DNA of 8,336 nt from an uncultured Burkholderiales bacterium (lineage in GTDB: Bacteria > Pseudomonadota > Gammaproteobacteria > Burkholderiales > Burkholderiaceae). Both the position numbers and the translations under genes were made by a program. Location of the stretch: the NCBI GenBank assembly GCA_946480465.1, contig CAMLJY010000149.1, positions 1-8,336 on the forward strand. The letters run 5' to 3'. This document shows positions 1-6,673 of the stretch, piece after piece. Below the pieces are notes generated by a model. The model made no database searches. It was given only the letters and a program-made list of their open reading frames with translations, and was not told the origin of the DNA. Every line of letters starts with the position of its first letter. Position 1 is the first letter of the stretch.

Positions 1-52
1 GCGGCGCCGTCTGGGGCGCACGAGCGGGCGTGGCGGAATGCTTCACAGGCTC

Positions 53-1723
53 TCAACGCGCCTGGCGCTGCTTCGGTTTGGCCTCGAGGCTGGACTTCGG
101 CGTTGCGGCCGCGCGCTTGCCCTTGGGCCGGGCTTTCGCCGCCTTGCTGCGGGCGCCCGGCCCCTTGGCGGACTGCGCGGGCAGTGCGGCGCCATCGGCG
201 GCTTCCGGCTCCGTGGCGCCCAGCCAGGCCCGGCAGCCGGGCGAGGGCGACGGGTCCGCCGGCTGCACGCGCCTTTCGGCTGGCAGCACGGTGAAGCAGG
301 GGCCGAACGTGTCGGTGGCCAGGTCGGCCGGCAGGACCGCCATGCTGCCGCTGAGGCGCTGCACCGCCTGGCGCGGCTCGTCGCCCAGCTGCGGGCGCAG
401 CGCGGCGAACAGTCGATGGCCGGCGAGCGGGCTGCTCAGCCGGCCGGCCGCGCGGGCCTGGGGCGCGGGCAGCAGCAGCCGCCGCAGGGCGGCATCCAGC
501 CCGCTGCCCCCGCGGCGGCGCAGGGCGGTGTGCCACTGCAGCGCCAGCCAGGGTGCCGTGGCCGGCGCCGATTCCTGCTGCCACAGCCCGCTCAGCGCAG
601 CGGCGAAGTCGTCCAGCGGCCAGCCGTCGTCGGCGGCGGCCTGACGCAGCGCATAGAACAGGCTGAAGCCTTCGACGAACCAGGCGCTCGTGGCCTCGTC
701 GGGCTGGTGCTCATAGATGGTGGGGCCGAAGCGTTCGCGGAACCAGCCGCGCAGGTCGGCCCGGGCCAGCTGCAGGCGGAAGGCCGCGCCGGGCGCGAAG
801 GCTGCCGACGGCGCCCGCAACACCAGCGCCTGGCTGCGCGCCAGCGCGGCCGGGGCGCCGCCGCGGTCGTCGGCGTGCAGCAGCAGCATCGTGCGGGCGG
901 GCTCGCTGCTGCGCCAGAACCGGCGCTGGGCCGCCAGCGTGTCGAGCGCCTCGTCGGCCAGCGGCTCGGCACGGTCCACCAGGCCGGGGGCCAGCAGCAG
1001 CCGCAGGTGCAGGCCGCCGGCCGTGCGCTCGCGCTGCTGCAGCGAGCCGGCGGCCAGCACCAGCTCGCGCAGCAGCGCGGGGCTGCCCTGCCAGCGCAGC
1101 AGGCGGTCGGGACCAGCCGGCTCGGCGTGCAGGTTGCTGGCCAGCACCTGGGTGTCGTCCAGGCCCTCGACGCGCACGCACATCTGCAGGTGCGGGCGGG
1201 CGGCCAGCGCGGGCGGCAGCGGCAGCACCGCCTGCGCCAGCGCGACGAAGTGGCTGGCGCCGGCCATCAGCGAGGGATTGTCGGCGGCGGGCTGCCAGTC
1301 GCGCGAGCCGGCGTCGCCGCTGGCGGTGGCGGTGCGCACCTGCAGGCGCGTGCCGCTGTCGCTCCATTGGGGCGTCAGCTGCCAGTAGACCTCGCAGCCG
1401 GGGGGCGCTTCGGCATGCGCGGTGGTGAGGGCTGCCAGACAGAGCAGGGCGGCCAGGATGCGGCGCGGGCCGCGCGGTGGGAGGACGGATGCGGATGAGG
1501 GAAACAGAAGGCGAGCCCGGATGACGACAAGAGGCTTGCAGCACCGTCCCGCTGCGGGGACGGCCGTGCAATGGTGACGATAGCGCGACGGAGCGACGAA
1601 CGAGAGCGGCGAAAGAGCGCGGCGAAAGCGCGGCGAAAAAGGAGCGGCGCAGCTTAGCGCAGCCGCATCCCGCGCCCGGACGCGGCCAGGTCTCCGCGGT
1701 GTAAGCCTTGTGGCGTGCCGCAT
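53..1723 (-). CDS. Predicted exported M61-peptidase-like protein, probably non-catalytic
   Basis: Long open frame ending in TGA at 53-55. Numbered from the ATG at 1723 it has 556 residues. A basic stretch plus hydrophobic core at residues 84-100 and an AHA-E junction (cleavage after about residue 104) look like a Sec signal peptide, so the mature protein is probably periplasmic. The segment AWFVEGFSLFYALR (residues 347-360) resembles the W-x-x-EGF-x-x-YY block of M61 (glycyl aminopeptidase) enzymes, where the Glu is a zinc ligand. The HExxH motif expected 20-40 residues upstream is absent; the region reads LARADLRGWFRERFGP (319-334), so catalysis is doubtful. The C-terminus (519-556) is Lys/Arg/Ala-rich, like a nucleic-acid- or wall-binding tail. 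Residues 1-83 do not look like protein and no ATG, GTG or TTG lies between 1723 and the signal peptide. The true start may be a rare codon, such as CTG at 1507 (residue 73). The family call is tentative; the gene is divergent from the ICL/PEP-mutase gene. Confidence 0.65.
   Translation of the reverse strand: MRHATRLTPRRPGRVRARDAAALSCAAPFSPRFRRALSPLSFVAPSRYRHHCTAVPAAGRCCKPLVVIRARLLFPSSASVLPPRGPRRILAALLCLAALTTAHAEAPPGCEVYWQLTPQWSDSGTRLQVRTATASGDAGSRDWQPAADNPSLMAGASHFVALAQAVLPLPPALAARPHLQMCVRVEGLDDTQVLASNLHAEPAGPDRLLRWQGSPALLRELVLAAGSLQQRERTAGGLHLRLLLAPGLVDRAEPLADEALDTLAAQRRFWRSSEPARTMLLLHADDRGGAPAALARSQALVLRAPSAAFAPGAAFRLQLARADLRGWFRERFGPTIYEHQPDEATSAWFVEGFSLFYALRQAAADDGWPLDDFAAALSGLWQQESAPATAPWLALQWHTALRRRGGSGLDAALRRLLLPAPQARAAGRLSSPLAGHRLFAALRPQLGDEPRQAVQRLSGSMAVLPADLATDTFGPCFTVLPAERRVQPADPSPSPGCRAWLGATEPEAADGAALPAQSAKGPGARSKAAKARPKGKRAAATPKSSLEAKPKQRQAR
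1544..1563 (-). other. GC-rich hairpin in the leader of the M61-like gene
   Basis: CCGTCCC (1544-1550) pairs perfectly with GGGACGG (1557-1563) around a 6-nt loop, giving a 7-bp GC-rich stem. It lies about 40-60 nt upstream of the signal-peptide coding region on the minus strand. It has no T-tract on either side, so it is not a normal intrinsic terminator. A weak -10-like TATCGT on the minus strand (plus 1577-1582) lies just upstream, so the hairpin would fall at the very 5' end of a transcript from there. Its role is unknown. Confidence 0.3.
1606..1638. repeat. Three copies of GCGGCGAAA
   Basis: GCGGCGAAA occurs at 1606-1614, 1619-1627 and 1630-1638, spaced 13 and 11 bases apart (TTTCGCCGC on the minus strand). 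It lies in the low-quality N-terminal or leader region of the M61-like gene. In a sequence this rich in GCG words it may be simple low-complexity drift. No function is claimed. Confidence 0.4.
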
Positions 1724-1833
1724 CCGGGGGCGGCGGGACGAGGCGCCGTACCGGCAGGGCTCGAGGGCCCTGTCACTGGGCCGGCCGGCCGAGCACCGCT
1801 ACGCTTGCCTCCTGCTCGACTCCACCGCTGCCC

Positions 1834-2673
1834 ATGACCGACCTGACCGACCGCGCCACCGCCTTCCGCGCCCTGCACGAGGGCCCCGCCTGCTTCGTCA
1901 TCCCCAACCCCTGGGACGCCGGCTCCGCGAAGATGCTCGCGGCCCTGGGTTTTCCGGCCCTGGCCACCACCAGCGCCGGGTTCGCTTTCTCCATCGGCCG
2001 GCCCGACGCCGCCAACGCCGTCAGCCGCGACGAGACCCTGCAGAACGCCCGCGCCATCGTCGAAGCGACGCCGCTGCCGGTCTCGGCCGACCTGGAAAAC
2101 GGCTTTGGCGATGCACCCGAGGATTGCGCCGAGACCATCCGGCAGGCCGCCGCGGCCGGCCTGGTCGGCGGCTCGATCGAAGACGCCACCGGCCGGCCCG
2201 GTGATCCGATCTACCCGCCGCCGCTGGCGGTCGAACGCATCGAGGCGGCGGTGCGGGCCGCGCGCAGCCTGCCGTTCCACTTCATGCTGACCGCTCGGGC
2301 CGAGAACCACCTGAACGGCATCGACGACCTGGATGACACGATCCGCCGGCTGCAGGCCTATGCCGCGGCCGGCGCCGACGTGCTGTATGCGCCGGGCCTG
2401 CGCACGCGCGAGGACATCCGCCTGGTGGTGCAGGCGGTGGCGCCGAAGCCGGTGAACGTGGTGGCGGGCTTGAGCGGGCCCAACCTGTCGGTGGCCGAGC
2501 TGGCCGACCTGGGCGTGCGCCGCGTCAGCCTGGGATCGTCGTTCGCGCGGGCGGCCTACGGCGCCTTCCTGCGCGCCGCGCAGGAGGTGCGTGAGCGGGG
2601 CAGCTTCGATTTCAGCGCGCAGGCCGTCCCGTTCGCGCAAATCAACGCGATGTTCGGGCCGCCGCAGGCTTGA
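1834..2673 (+). CDS. Isocitrate lyase/PEP mutase superfamily protein (PEP_mutase_2 type)
   Basis: 279 residues starting MTDLTDRATAFRALHEG and ending with TGA at 2671-2673. It matches the ICL/PEPM superfamily, a TIM-barrel group of Mg-dependent enzymes that make or break C-C or P-C bonds next to an alpha-keto acid. Seen in order: IPNPWDAGSAKML (23-35), TTSAGFAFSIGRPD (45-58), the metal-site strand VSADLENGFGD (83-93, D86 and E88), GGSIEDATG (112-120, E116/D117), LTARAENHL (152-160, R155), and VSLGSSFARAAYGAF (231-245). Length is normal for the PEP_mutase_2 branch (about 250-290). The KKCGH active-site loop of isocitrate and 2-methylisocitrate lyases is not present after the IED motif (the sequence is RPGDPIYPP), so those names should not be used; the substrate is unknown. 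The ATG at 1834 is chosen because conserved sequence begins soon after it and the upstream in-frame residues are not protein-like. No clear Shine-Dalgarno precedes it. It is probably transcribed alone, divergent from the M61-like gene. Confidence 0.9.
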   Translation: MTDLTDRATAFRALHEGPACFVIPNPWDAGSAKMLAALGFPALATTSAGFAFSIGRPDAANAVSRDETLQNARAIVEATPLPVSADLENGFGDAPEDCAETIRQAAAAGLVGGSIEDATGRPGDPIYPPPLAVERIEAAVRAARSLPFHFMLTARAENHLNGIDDLDDTIRRLQAYAAAGADVLYAPGLRTREDIRLVVQAVAPKPVNVVAGLSGPNLSVAELADLGVRRVSLGSSFARAAYGAFLRAAQEVRERGSFDFSAQAVPFAQINAMFGPPQA

Positions 2674-2743
2674 GCCTCCGCCCGCGCCCGCGTCGGGACT
2701 GGGGCTGGGGTGGGGCCCGATGGGCGGCGGGCGGCGCCGGTCC

Positions 2744-2749
2744 TATGAT
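2744..2749 (+). promoter_or_regulatory. Possible -10 box (TATGAT) for the H-NS-like gene
   Basis: TATGAT matches the sigma-70 -10 consensus at 5 of 6 bases in an otherwise extremely GC-rich 151-bp gap. It stands 75 bp before the ATG of the H-NS-like gene. The bases 17 bp further upstream (TGGGCG) are not a recognisable -35, so this is a weak call based on one box. Confidence 0.3.
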
Positions 2750-2824
2750 GGTCTGCACCTCCTGTGCCCGGCGCGTCCCGTGCAGTCTCCAGCACGCGGC
2801 CGGGCGTGTCGCCTCCGGACCTCC

Positions 2825-3157
2825 ATGTCTGCTGAACCGGCCCGCAAACTGACTGCGGCGCAACGCGCTGCCCTGGCCCGCATCGAATCGCTGATCGAGT
2901 TCTGGCGCATCACGCCGGAAGAACTCGATGGTCCCTTGCCGCCGGCACCACCACCGCCGGCGCCCACCCGCATCAAATACCGCCATCCCGTCAGCGGGGA
3001 AACCTGGGACGGCGAGGGCGCGCAACCGGAATGGCTGCGGCTGGCCTTGTCGAAGGAGGGTTATCGGGTGGCCGAACTGCTGCCGGACGCGCCCGGTGCG
3101 CCCGACGCGCCCGACGCGCCCGACGCGCCCGACGCGCCCGACGCGCCCCGGGGGTGA
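2825..3157 (+). CDS. Small H-NS-like (H-NS histone family) protein with Ala-Pro-Asp repeat tail
   Basis: 110 residues. A short helical N-terminus (AAQRAALARIESLIEFWRITPEEL, residues 11-34) resembles the linker-proximal helix of betaproteobacterial H-NS proteins (the I-x-x-YGLTxxDL region). A proline-rich linker follows (37-47), then a domain matching the H-NS C-terminal DNA-binding fold: IKYRHPVSGETWDGEG (50-65) and QPEWLRLAL (67-75). The usual long N-terminal coiled coil for dimerisation is missing. In typical family members the W-x-G-(Q/R)-G-R core puts an Arg into the AT minor groove; here it is WDGEGAQPEW, with Glu64 and Ala66 where Gln/Arg and Arg are expected. DNA binding like classic H-NS is therefore uncertain. 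The tail (89-110) is PG plus five perfect APD units. The ATG at 2825 is chosen because it directly precedes the conserved helix; only a weak GGA lies 5 nt before it. It converges on hutF with 44 bp between, and no functional link to hut is implied. Confidence 0.8.
   Translation: MSAEPARKLTAAQRAALARIESLIEFWRITPEELDGPLPPAPPPPAPTRIKYRHPVSGETWDGEGAQPEWLRLALSKEGYRVAELLPDAPGAPDAPDAPDAPDAPDAPRG
3098..3142 (+). repeat. Perfect 9-bp tandem repeat (GCGCCCGAC)x5 inside the H-NS-like gene
   Basis: Five identical units GCGCCCGAC run from 3098 to 3142, flanked by one degenerate unit on each side (GCGCCCGGT at 3089-3097, GCGCCCCGG at 3143-3151). The unit length is a multiple of three and codes Ala-Pro-Asp, so changes in copy number lengthen or shorten the tail without shifting frame. 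The DNA-level identity of all five copies points to recent slippage expansion. Confidence 0.9.
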
Positions 3158-3201
3158 GTCGGCGGTTCGACGGGCAGCAAGGGCCTGCGTCCCGGGCTGC
3201 G

Positions 3202-4641
3202 CTAAGGCCCGTGCCCGGCCCACAGCGCCGCCATTGCGGCGGCGAAGCCTTCGCGCAGCTGCGATTGCGCGTGGTGGCGCCCGGCCGAGACCACCGGCCG
3301 GCCGGCGACCCACACCTCGGCGAAGGGCGGCGCATCGGTGGCGAAGACCAGCGCATCGAGGCGGTGCGAGGGCGGCACGCCCAGCAAGCCGGGGGCCCGG
3401 GTGTCCAGCACCAGCAGGTCGGCGCGTGCGCCGGGCTGCAGTCCCCAACGCGCAAAACCAGCGGCCAAGGCGCCACCGTCGCGCATCCGGCGGAAGAGGT
3501 GGGCGGCGGTCGCGTCGTCGCCCAGCGCGGGCGCGGCTGACACGTTGCGCCGCCGCAGCGCCAGGCGCTGGCCCTCTTCCAGCAGCCGCAGCTCGGCCGG
3601 CCAGGCGCGGCCGACGTGGCTGTCCGATCCCAGCGACAGCGCCGTGCCCTGCGCGAGCCAGCGCGGCAGGTCGGTCAGGCCGTCGCCCAGGTTGGCCTCG
3701 GTGCTGGGGCAGATGACGACGCCGGCGCCGCGGCGTGCCACGGCATCGATCTCGTCCGCGCTCGCATGCGTGGCATGCACGAGCTGCCAGCGCGCATCCA
3801 GCGCCACGTGCTGCAGCAGCCACTCGATCGGCCGGCGGCCGGTGGCGGCAAGGCAGTCGTCGACCTCGGCGGTCTGCTCGGCGATGTGGATGTGGATGGG
3901 GCCGGGGTCGTCCGCCACCGCGGCCGCGAGGCGGGTGATCGACGCCGGGTCCGCGGCGCGCAGCGAGTGGATGGCGACGCCGGCGGTCACGCCGGGCGCG
4001 CCCGGCAGCGGCGCCAGCGCGCGGATGCCGTCGCGCAGCGCCAGCACCGCCTCCACGCCGGTCGCGAAGCGGCGCTGGTCGTCGCGCAGGCGCGGCTGCG
4101 TGAAGCCCGCGCGTTCGTACAGCACCGGCAGCATGGTCAGGCCGATGCCGGCATCGGCCGCGGCCTGCACCAGCGCGCGGCTCATCGCCAGCGGGTCGGC
4201 ATGAGGGCGCCCATCCGGCGCGTGGTGCAGGTAGTGGAACTCGCAGACCTGTGTGTAGCCGCCCTGCAGCAGCTCGGCGTACAGCTGCGCCGCCACCGCG
4301 CGCAGCTGCTCCGGCGTGATGCGCAGCGCCACGCCGTACATGCGGTCGCGCCAGGTCCAGAAGTCGTCGTGCTCGCCGCTGCGGCGCTCCGCCAGGCCGG
4401 CGAAGGCGCGCTGGAAGGCATGGCTGTGGCCATTGACCAGGCCGGGCAGGACGGGGCCGGGCAGCTCGACGGCCTCGGGCGGCGCGGCGCGGTCGGGCGT
4501 GATGCTCGTCCAGCGGCCATCGGGGCCGACCTGCATCAGCACGCGCTCGCGCCAGCCATCGGCCAGCCAGGCCTGCGGGGCCCACAGCAGCAGCGGGGCG
4601 CCGGCGGATTGCGCGGTGGCGGGTTGCGGGGCGGCGGTCAT
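3202..4641 (-). CDS. hutF: Formimidoylglutamate deiminase HutF
   Basis: 479 residues, last gene of the minus-strand hut operon. HutF (EC 3.5.3.13) hydrolyses N-formimino-L-glutamate to N-formyl-L-glutamate and ammonia in the cytoplasm, the step that separates the five-step histidine pathway from the four-step one. It is an amidohydrolase-superfamily zinc enzyme. Seen: metal motif GHSHAFQR (71-78), DFWTWRDRMY (93-102), EFHYLHH (134-140), GVAIHSLRA (221-229), IHIHIAEQ (249-256), LVHATH (288-293), CPSTEANLGDG (311-321) and LGSDSH with the metal/catalytic Asp (337-342). This order and the WTWR/YLHH/STEANLGDG blocks are specific for HutF rather than HutI or guanine deaminase. Length is slightly above the usual 450-460, mostly through an Ala-rich N-terminus. 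The start ATG at 4641 overlaps the hutG stop as ATGA (4 bp), so translation is probably coupled; only a short GGA lies upstream. Stop is TAG at 3202-3204. Confidence 0.95.
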   Translation of the reverse strand: MTAAPQPATAQSAGAPLLLWAPQAWLADGWRERVLMQVGPDGRWTSITPDRAAPPEAVELPGPVLPGLVNGHSHAFQRAFAGLAERRSGEHDDFWTWRDRMYGVALRITPEQLRAVAAQLYAELLQGGYTQVCEFHYLHHAPDGRPHADPLAMSRALVQAAADAGIGLTMLPVLYERAGFTQPRLRDDQRRFATGVEAVLALRDGIRALAPLPGAPGVTAGVAIHSLRAADPASITRLAAAVADDPGPIHIHIAEQTAEVDDCLAATGRRPIEWLLQHVALDARWQLVHATHASADEIDAVARRGAGVVICPSTEANLGDGLTDLPRWLAQGTALSLGSDSHVGRAWPAELRLLEEGQRLALRRRNVSAAPALGDDATAAHLFRRMRDGGALAAGFARWGLQPGARADLLVLDTRAPGLLGVPPSHRLDALVFATDAPPFAEVWVAGRPVVSAGRHHAQSQLREGFAAAMAALWAGHGP

Positions 4642-5432
4642 GGCGTCCAGCTTCGCGCGGTGTCCAGCAGCTGGCGCAGCACCGGCTGCACGGCGGCGGC
4701 ACGGTCCGCGTCCCAGGCCCAGGGGGGCGACTCCTGCATGTAGCAGCAGAAGCACATCTCCAGCTGCACCGCATGCACCTGTTCGGCGGGCCGGCCGTAG
4801 TGGCGGGTGATGTAGCCGCCCTTGAAGCGGCCATCGGTGACGTGGGTCCAGCGCGTCTGCGCGGCCAGCACCGCGTCCAGCGCTTCCCGCAACGACGGCG
4901 CGCAGCTGCGGCCGTCGGTGGTGCCGAGGTTCAGGTCCCGCAGCCGGCCCTCGAAGAGCCAGGGCAGCTCGGACCGGATGCTGTGGCCGTCGAACAGCAC
5001 GGCGTGGCCGTGCCCGGCGCGCAGGCGCCGCAGCTCGGCCTGCAGTGCATCGTGGTAGGGCTGCCAGTAGCGCGCGATGCGGCGGGCGGTCTCGGCCTCG
5101 TCCGGCGCCTGGCCCGCCCGGTACAGCGCGTCGCCGGAGAAGAAGCGCGTCGGGCACAGCTCGGTGTTGTTGGCGCCCGGGTACATCGGCAGGTTCTCGG
5201 GCGGGCGGTTCAGGTCGATCAGGTAGCGGCTGAAGCGCGGCACCAGCACCGAGGCGCCCAGCTCGTCGGCGAAGGCGTACAGCGCCTCCAGGTGCCAGTC
5301 GGTGTCTTCCACCTGCAGCGCCCGTTCCACATAACGTGCTTTCTGATCGTCCGGGATCAGCGTGCCGACGTGCGGCAGGCTCAGCAGCAGCGGGGTGCTG
5401 CCGCGGCGCAGCGTGAAGACCTCGTCGCGCAT
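4638..5432 (-). CDS. hutG: N-formylglutamate deformylase (amidohydrolase) HutG
   Basis: 264 residues, normal for the N-formylglutamate amidohydrolase (FGase) family. It hydrolyses N-formyl-L-glutamate to L-glutamate and formate (EC 3.5.1.68), the last step of the pathway, using the product of HutF. Seen: SLPHVGTLIP (18-27, metal-ligand region), DTDWH (43-47), SRYLIDLNRPPEN (68-80), LFDGHSIRS (146-154), GRFKGGYITRHYG (201-213) and a C-terminal QLEMCFCCYM strand (223-232). These are hallmarks of this family and not of the arginase-like formiminoglutamase that is also called HutG in other bacteria, which agrees with hutF being the neighbour. The start ATG at 5432 shares its A with the hutI stop (TGATG), and a good GGAGG lies 4 nt upstream. 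It ends in a 4-bp ATGA overlap with hutF. Substrate and product flow with hutF is direct. Confidence 0.95.
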   Translation of the reverse strand: MRDEVFTLRRGSTPLLLSLPHVGTLIPDDQKARYVERALQVEDTDWHLEALYAFADELGASVLVPRFSRYLIDLNRPPENLPMYPGANNTELCPTRFFSGDALYRAGQAPDEAETARRIARYWQPYHDALQAELRRLRAGHGHAVLFDGHSIRSELPWLFEGRLRDLNLGTTDGRSCAPSLREALDAVLAAQTRWTHVTDGRFKGGYITRHYGRPAEQVHAVQLEMCFCCYMQESPPWAWDADRAAAVQPVLRQLLDTARSWTP

Positions 5433-6673
5433 CAGGCCTCCAGCGGGCGTTCGACGCCAGACCGCACGACGCGCCGGCAGGGATTGCGGCCGAACCAGTA
5501 GGCCAGCTCGTTCGGCGCGGCCAGGTCCCAGACCGCGAAGTCGGCCTGCAGCCCGGCCTGCAGCCGGCCGTGCGTGGCCGACAGGCCCAGCGCGCGCGCG
5601 GCATGCACGGTGGCGCCGGCCAGCGCCTCTTCGGGGGTGAGGCGGAAGAAGGTGCAGGCCATGTTCAGCATCAGCAGCAGGGACAGGCCCGGCGAGGAGC
5701 CGGGGTTGTGGTCGGTCGAGATCGCGATGGGCACGCCGGCGCGGCGCAGCAGGTCCACCGGCGGCTGCTGGGTTTCGCGCAGGAAGTAGAAGGCGCCCGG
5801 CAGCAGCACGGCGACGGTGCCGGCGGCCGCCATGGCCTGCGCGCCGTCTTCGTCCAGGTGCTCCAGGTGGTCGCAGGAGAGGGCCTTGAATTCCGCCGCC
5901 AGCGCCGCGCCGTGCTGGTTGCTCAGCTGCTCGGCATGCAGCTTGACGGGCAGTCCCAGGCGCCGGGCGGCCTCGAACACGCGCCGCGTCTGCGCGGGGG
6001 TGAAGGCGATGTGGTCGCAGAACGCATCCACCGCATCGACCAGGCCCTCGGCCTGCAGGTCGGGCAGCCAGGCGCAGGCGGCGGCGATGTAGTCGTCGGC
6101 ACGGCCGCTGAATTCATGCGGTAGGGCATGGGCCGACAGGCAGGTGCTGCGCACGGTCAGCGGCAGTTCGCGGCCCAGCCGCCGCGCCACGCGCAGGCAG
6201 CGCGCCTCGTGCGCGGCGCTCAAGCCGTAGCCGGACTTGACCTCGATCGTCGTCACGCCTTCGCGCATCAGCGTGCGGGCGCGCTGCGCGGCCAGTGTGA
6301 AGAGCTGGGCATCGGTGGCCACGCGCGTCGCCGCGACCGTGGAGCGGATGCCGCCGCCGGCGCGCGCGATCTCGTCGTAGCTGGCGCCCTGCAGGCGCAT
6401 CTCGAACTCGGTGGCGCGGTGGCCGCCGTAGACGAGGTGGGTGTGGCAGTCGATCAGGCCGGGCGTGACCAGCGCGCCACCCAGGTCGTGGTCCTCGCCG
6501 ACCTGCGCGCGCAGTGCGGCGGGCAGTGCCGATTCAGGCCCGACCCAGCGCAGCGTGCCGCCGCCGACCAGCATCGCGCCATCGTCGACCAGGCCCCAGG
6601 GGCTGCCGGGGCACATCGTGGCCAGGCGGGCATTGCGCCACAGCGCGAGCGGCGCACCGTCGTCGGGGGTCAT
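5432..6673 (-). CDS. hutI: Imidazolonepropionase HutI
   Basis: 413 residues, close to the usual 400-410. HutI (EC 3.5.2.7) opens the ring of 4-imidazolone-5-propionate, made by HutU, to give N-formimino-L-glutamate. It is a metal-dependent amidohydrolase. Seen: [14 protein letters not shown] (73-86, metal His77/His79), [16 protein letters not shown] (98-113), VKSGYGLS (145-152), [12 protein letters not shown] (245-256, metal His246 and Glu248), [11 protein letters not shown] (267-277, His269), [11 protein letters not shown] (290-300) and STDHNPGS (319-326, Asp321). Two in-frame ATGs exist, at 6679 and 6673 (ATG CCC ATG). I choose 6673: it forms a 4-bp ATGA overlap with the hutD stop like the other junctions of the operon, and AAGGG (6680-6684) then has a spacing of 6 nt, whereas it abuts the other ATG. 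The stop overlaps hutG by one base. Confidence 0.96.
   Translation of the reverse strand: MTPDDGAPLALWRNARLATMCPGSPWGLVDDGAMLVGGGTLRWVGPESALPAALRAQVGEDHDLGGALVTPGLIDCHTHLVYGGHRATEFEMRLQGASYDEIARAGGGIRSTVAATRVATDAQLFTLAAQRARTLMREGVTTIEVKSGYGLSAAHEARCLRVARRLGRELPLTVRSTCLSAHALPHEFSGRADDYIAAACAWLPDLQAEGLVDAVDAFCDHIAFTPAQTRRVFEAARRLGLPVKLHAEQLSNQHGAALAAEFKALSCDHLEHLDEDGAQAMAAAGTVAVLLPGAFYFLRETQQPPVDLLRRAGVPIAISTDHNPGSSPGLSLLLMLNMACTFFRLTPEEALAGATVHAARALGLSATHGRLQAGLQADFAVWDLAAPNELAYWFGRNPCRRVVRSGVERPLEA
5437..5441 (-). promoter_or_regulatory. Shine-Dalgarno GGAGG of hutG inside the hutI end
   Basis: On the minus strand GGAGG stands 4 nt before the hutG ATG, within the final Leu-Glu-Ala codons of hutI. 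It is the strongest ribosome site in the operon and fixes the hutG start at 5432. Confidence 0.7.

Noticed and set aside
38..1498. Plus-strand open frame of 486 codons opposite the M61-like gene
   Set aside because: Low-complexity Arg/Gln/Ala/Gly composition with no domain features, whereas the minus strand shows a signal peptide and an EGF-type motif. Considered an antisense shadow.
1753..1774. Hairpin GGCAGGGC ... GCCCTGTC in the gap before the ICL/PEPM gene
   Set aside because: 8-bp stem with one G-T pair but no T-tract and no clear operator symmetry; such stems are frequent by chance at this GC content.
1708..1833. Upstream extension of the ICL/PEPM gene to a start at 1708
   Set aside because: The added 42 residues are Arg/Gly/Pro-rich without homology, and the family N-terminus begins right at the ATG at 1834.
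3089..3151. CRISPR or mobile-element repeat
   Set aside because: The 9-bp units are contiguous without spacers, in frame and coding, so this is a minisatellite, not CRISPR or an IS end.
3181..3210. Possible bidirectional terminator between the H-NS-like gene and hutF (GGGCCT ... AGGCCC)
   Set aside because: A 6-bp stem with an 18-nt loop and no T-tract on either strand; it also overlaps the hutF stop and last codons. Too weak to call a terminator.
2642..4834. Minus-strand open frame of 730 codons crossing hutF and the H-NS-like gene
   Set aside because: It reads hutF in the wrong frame and runs through the tandem repeat as repeated Arg-Val-Gly. It is a shadow of hutF and hutG.
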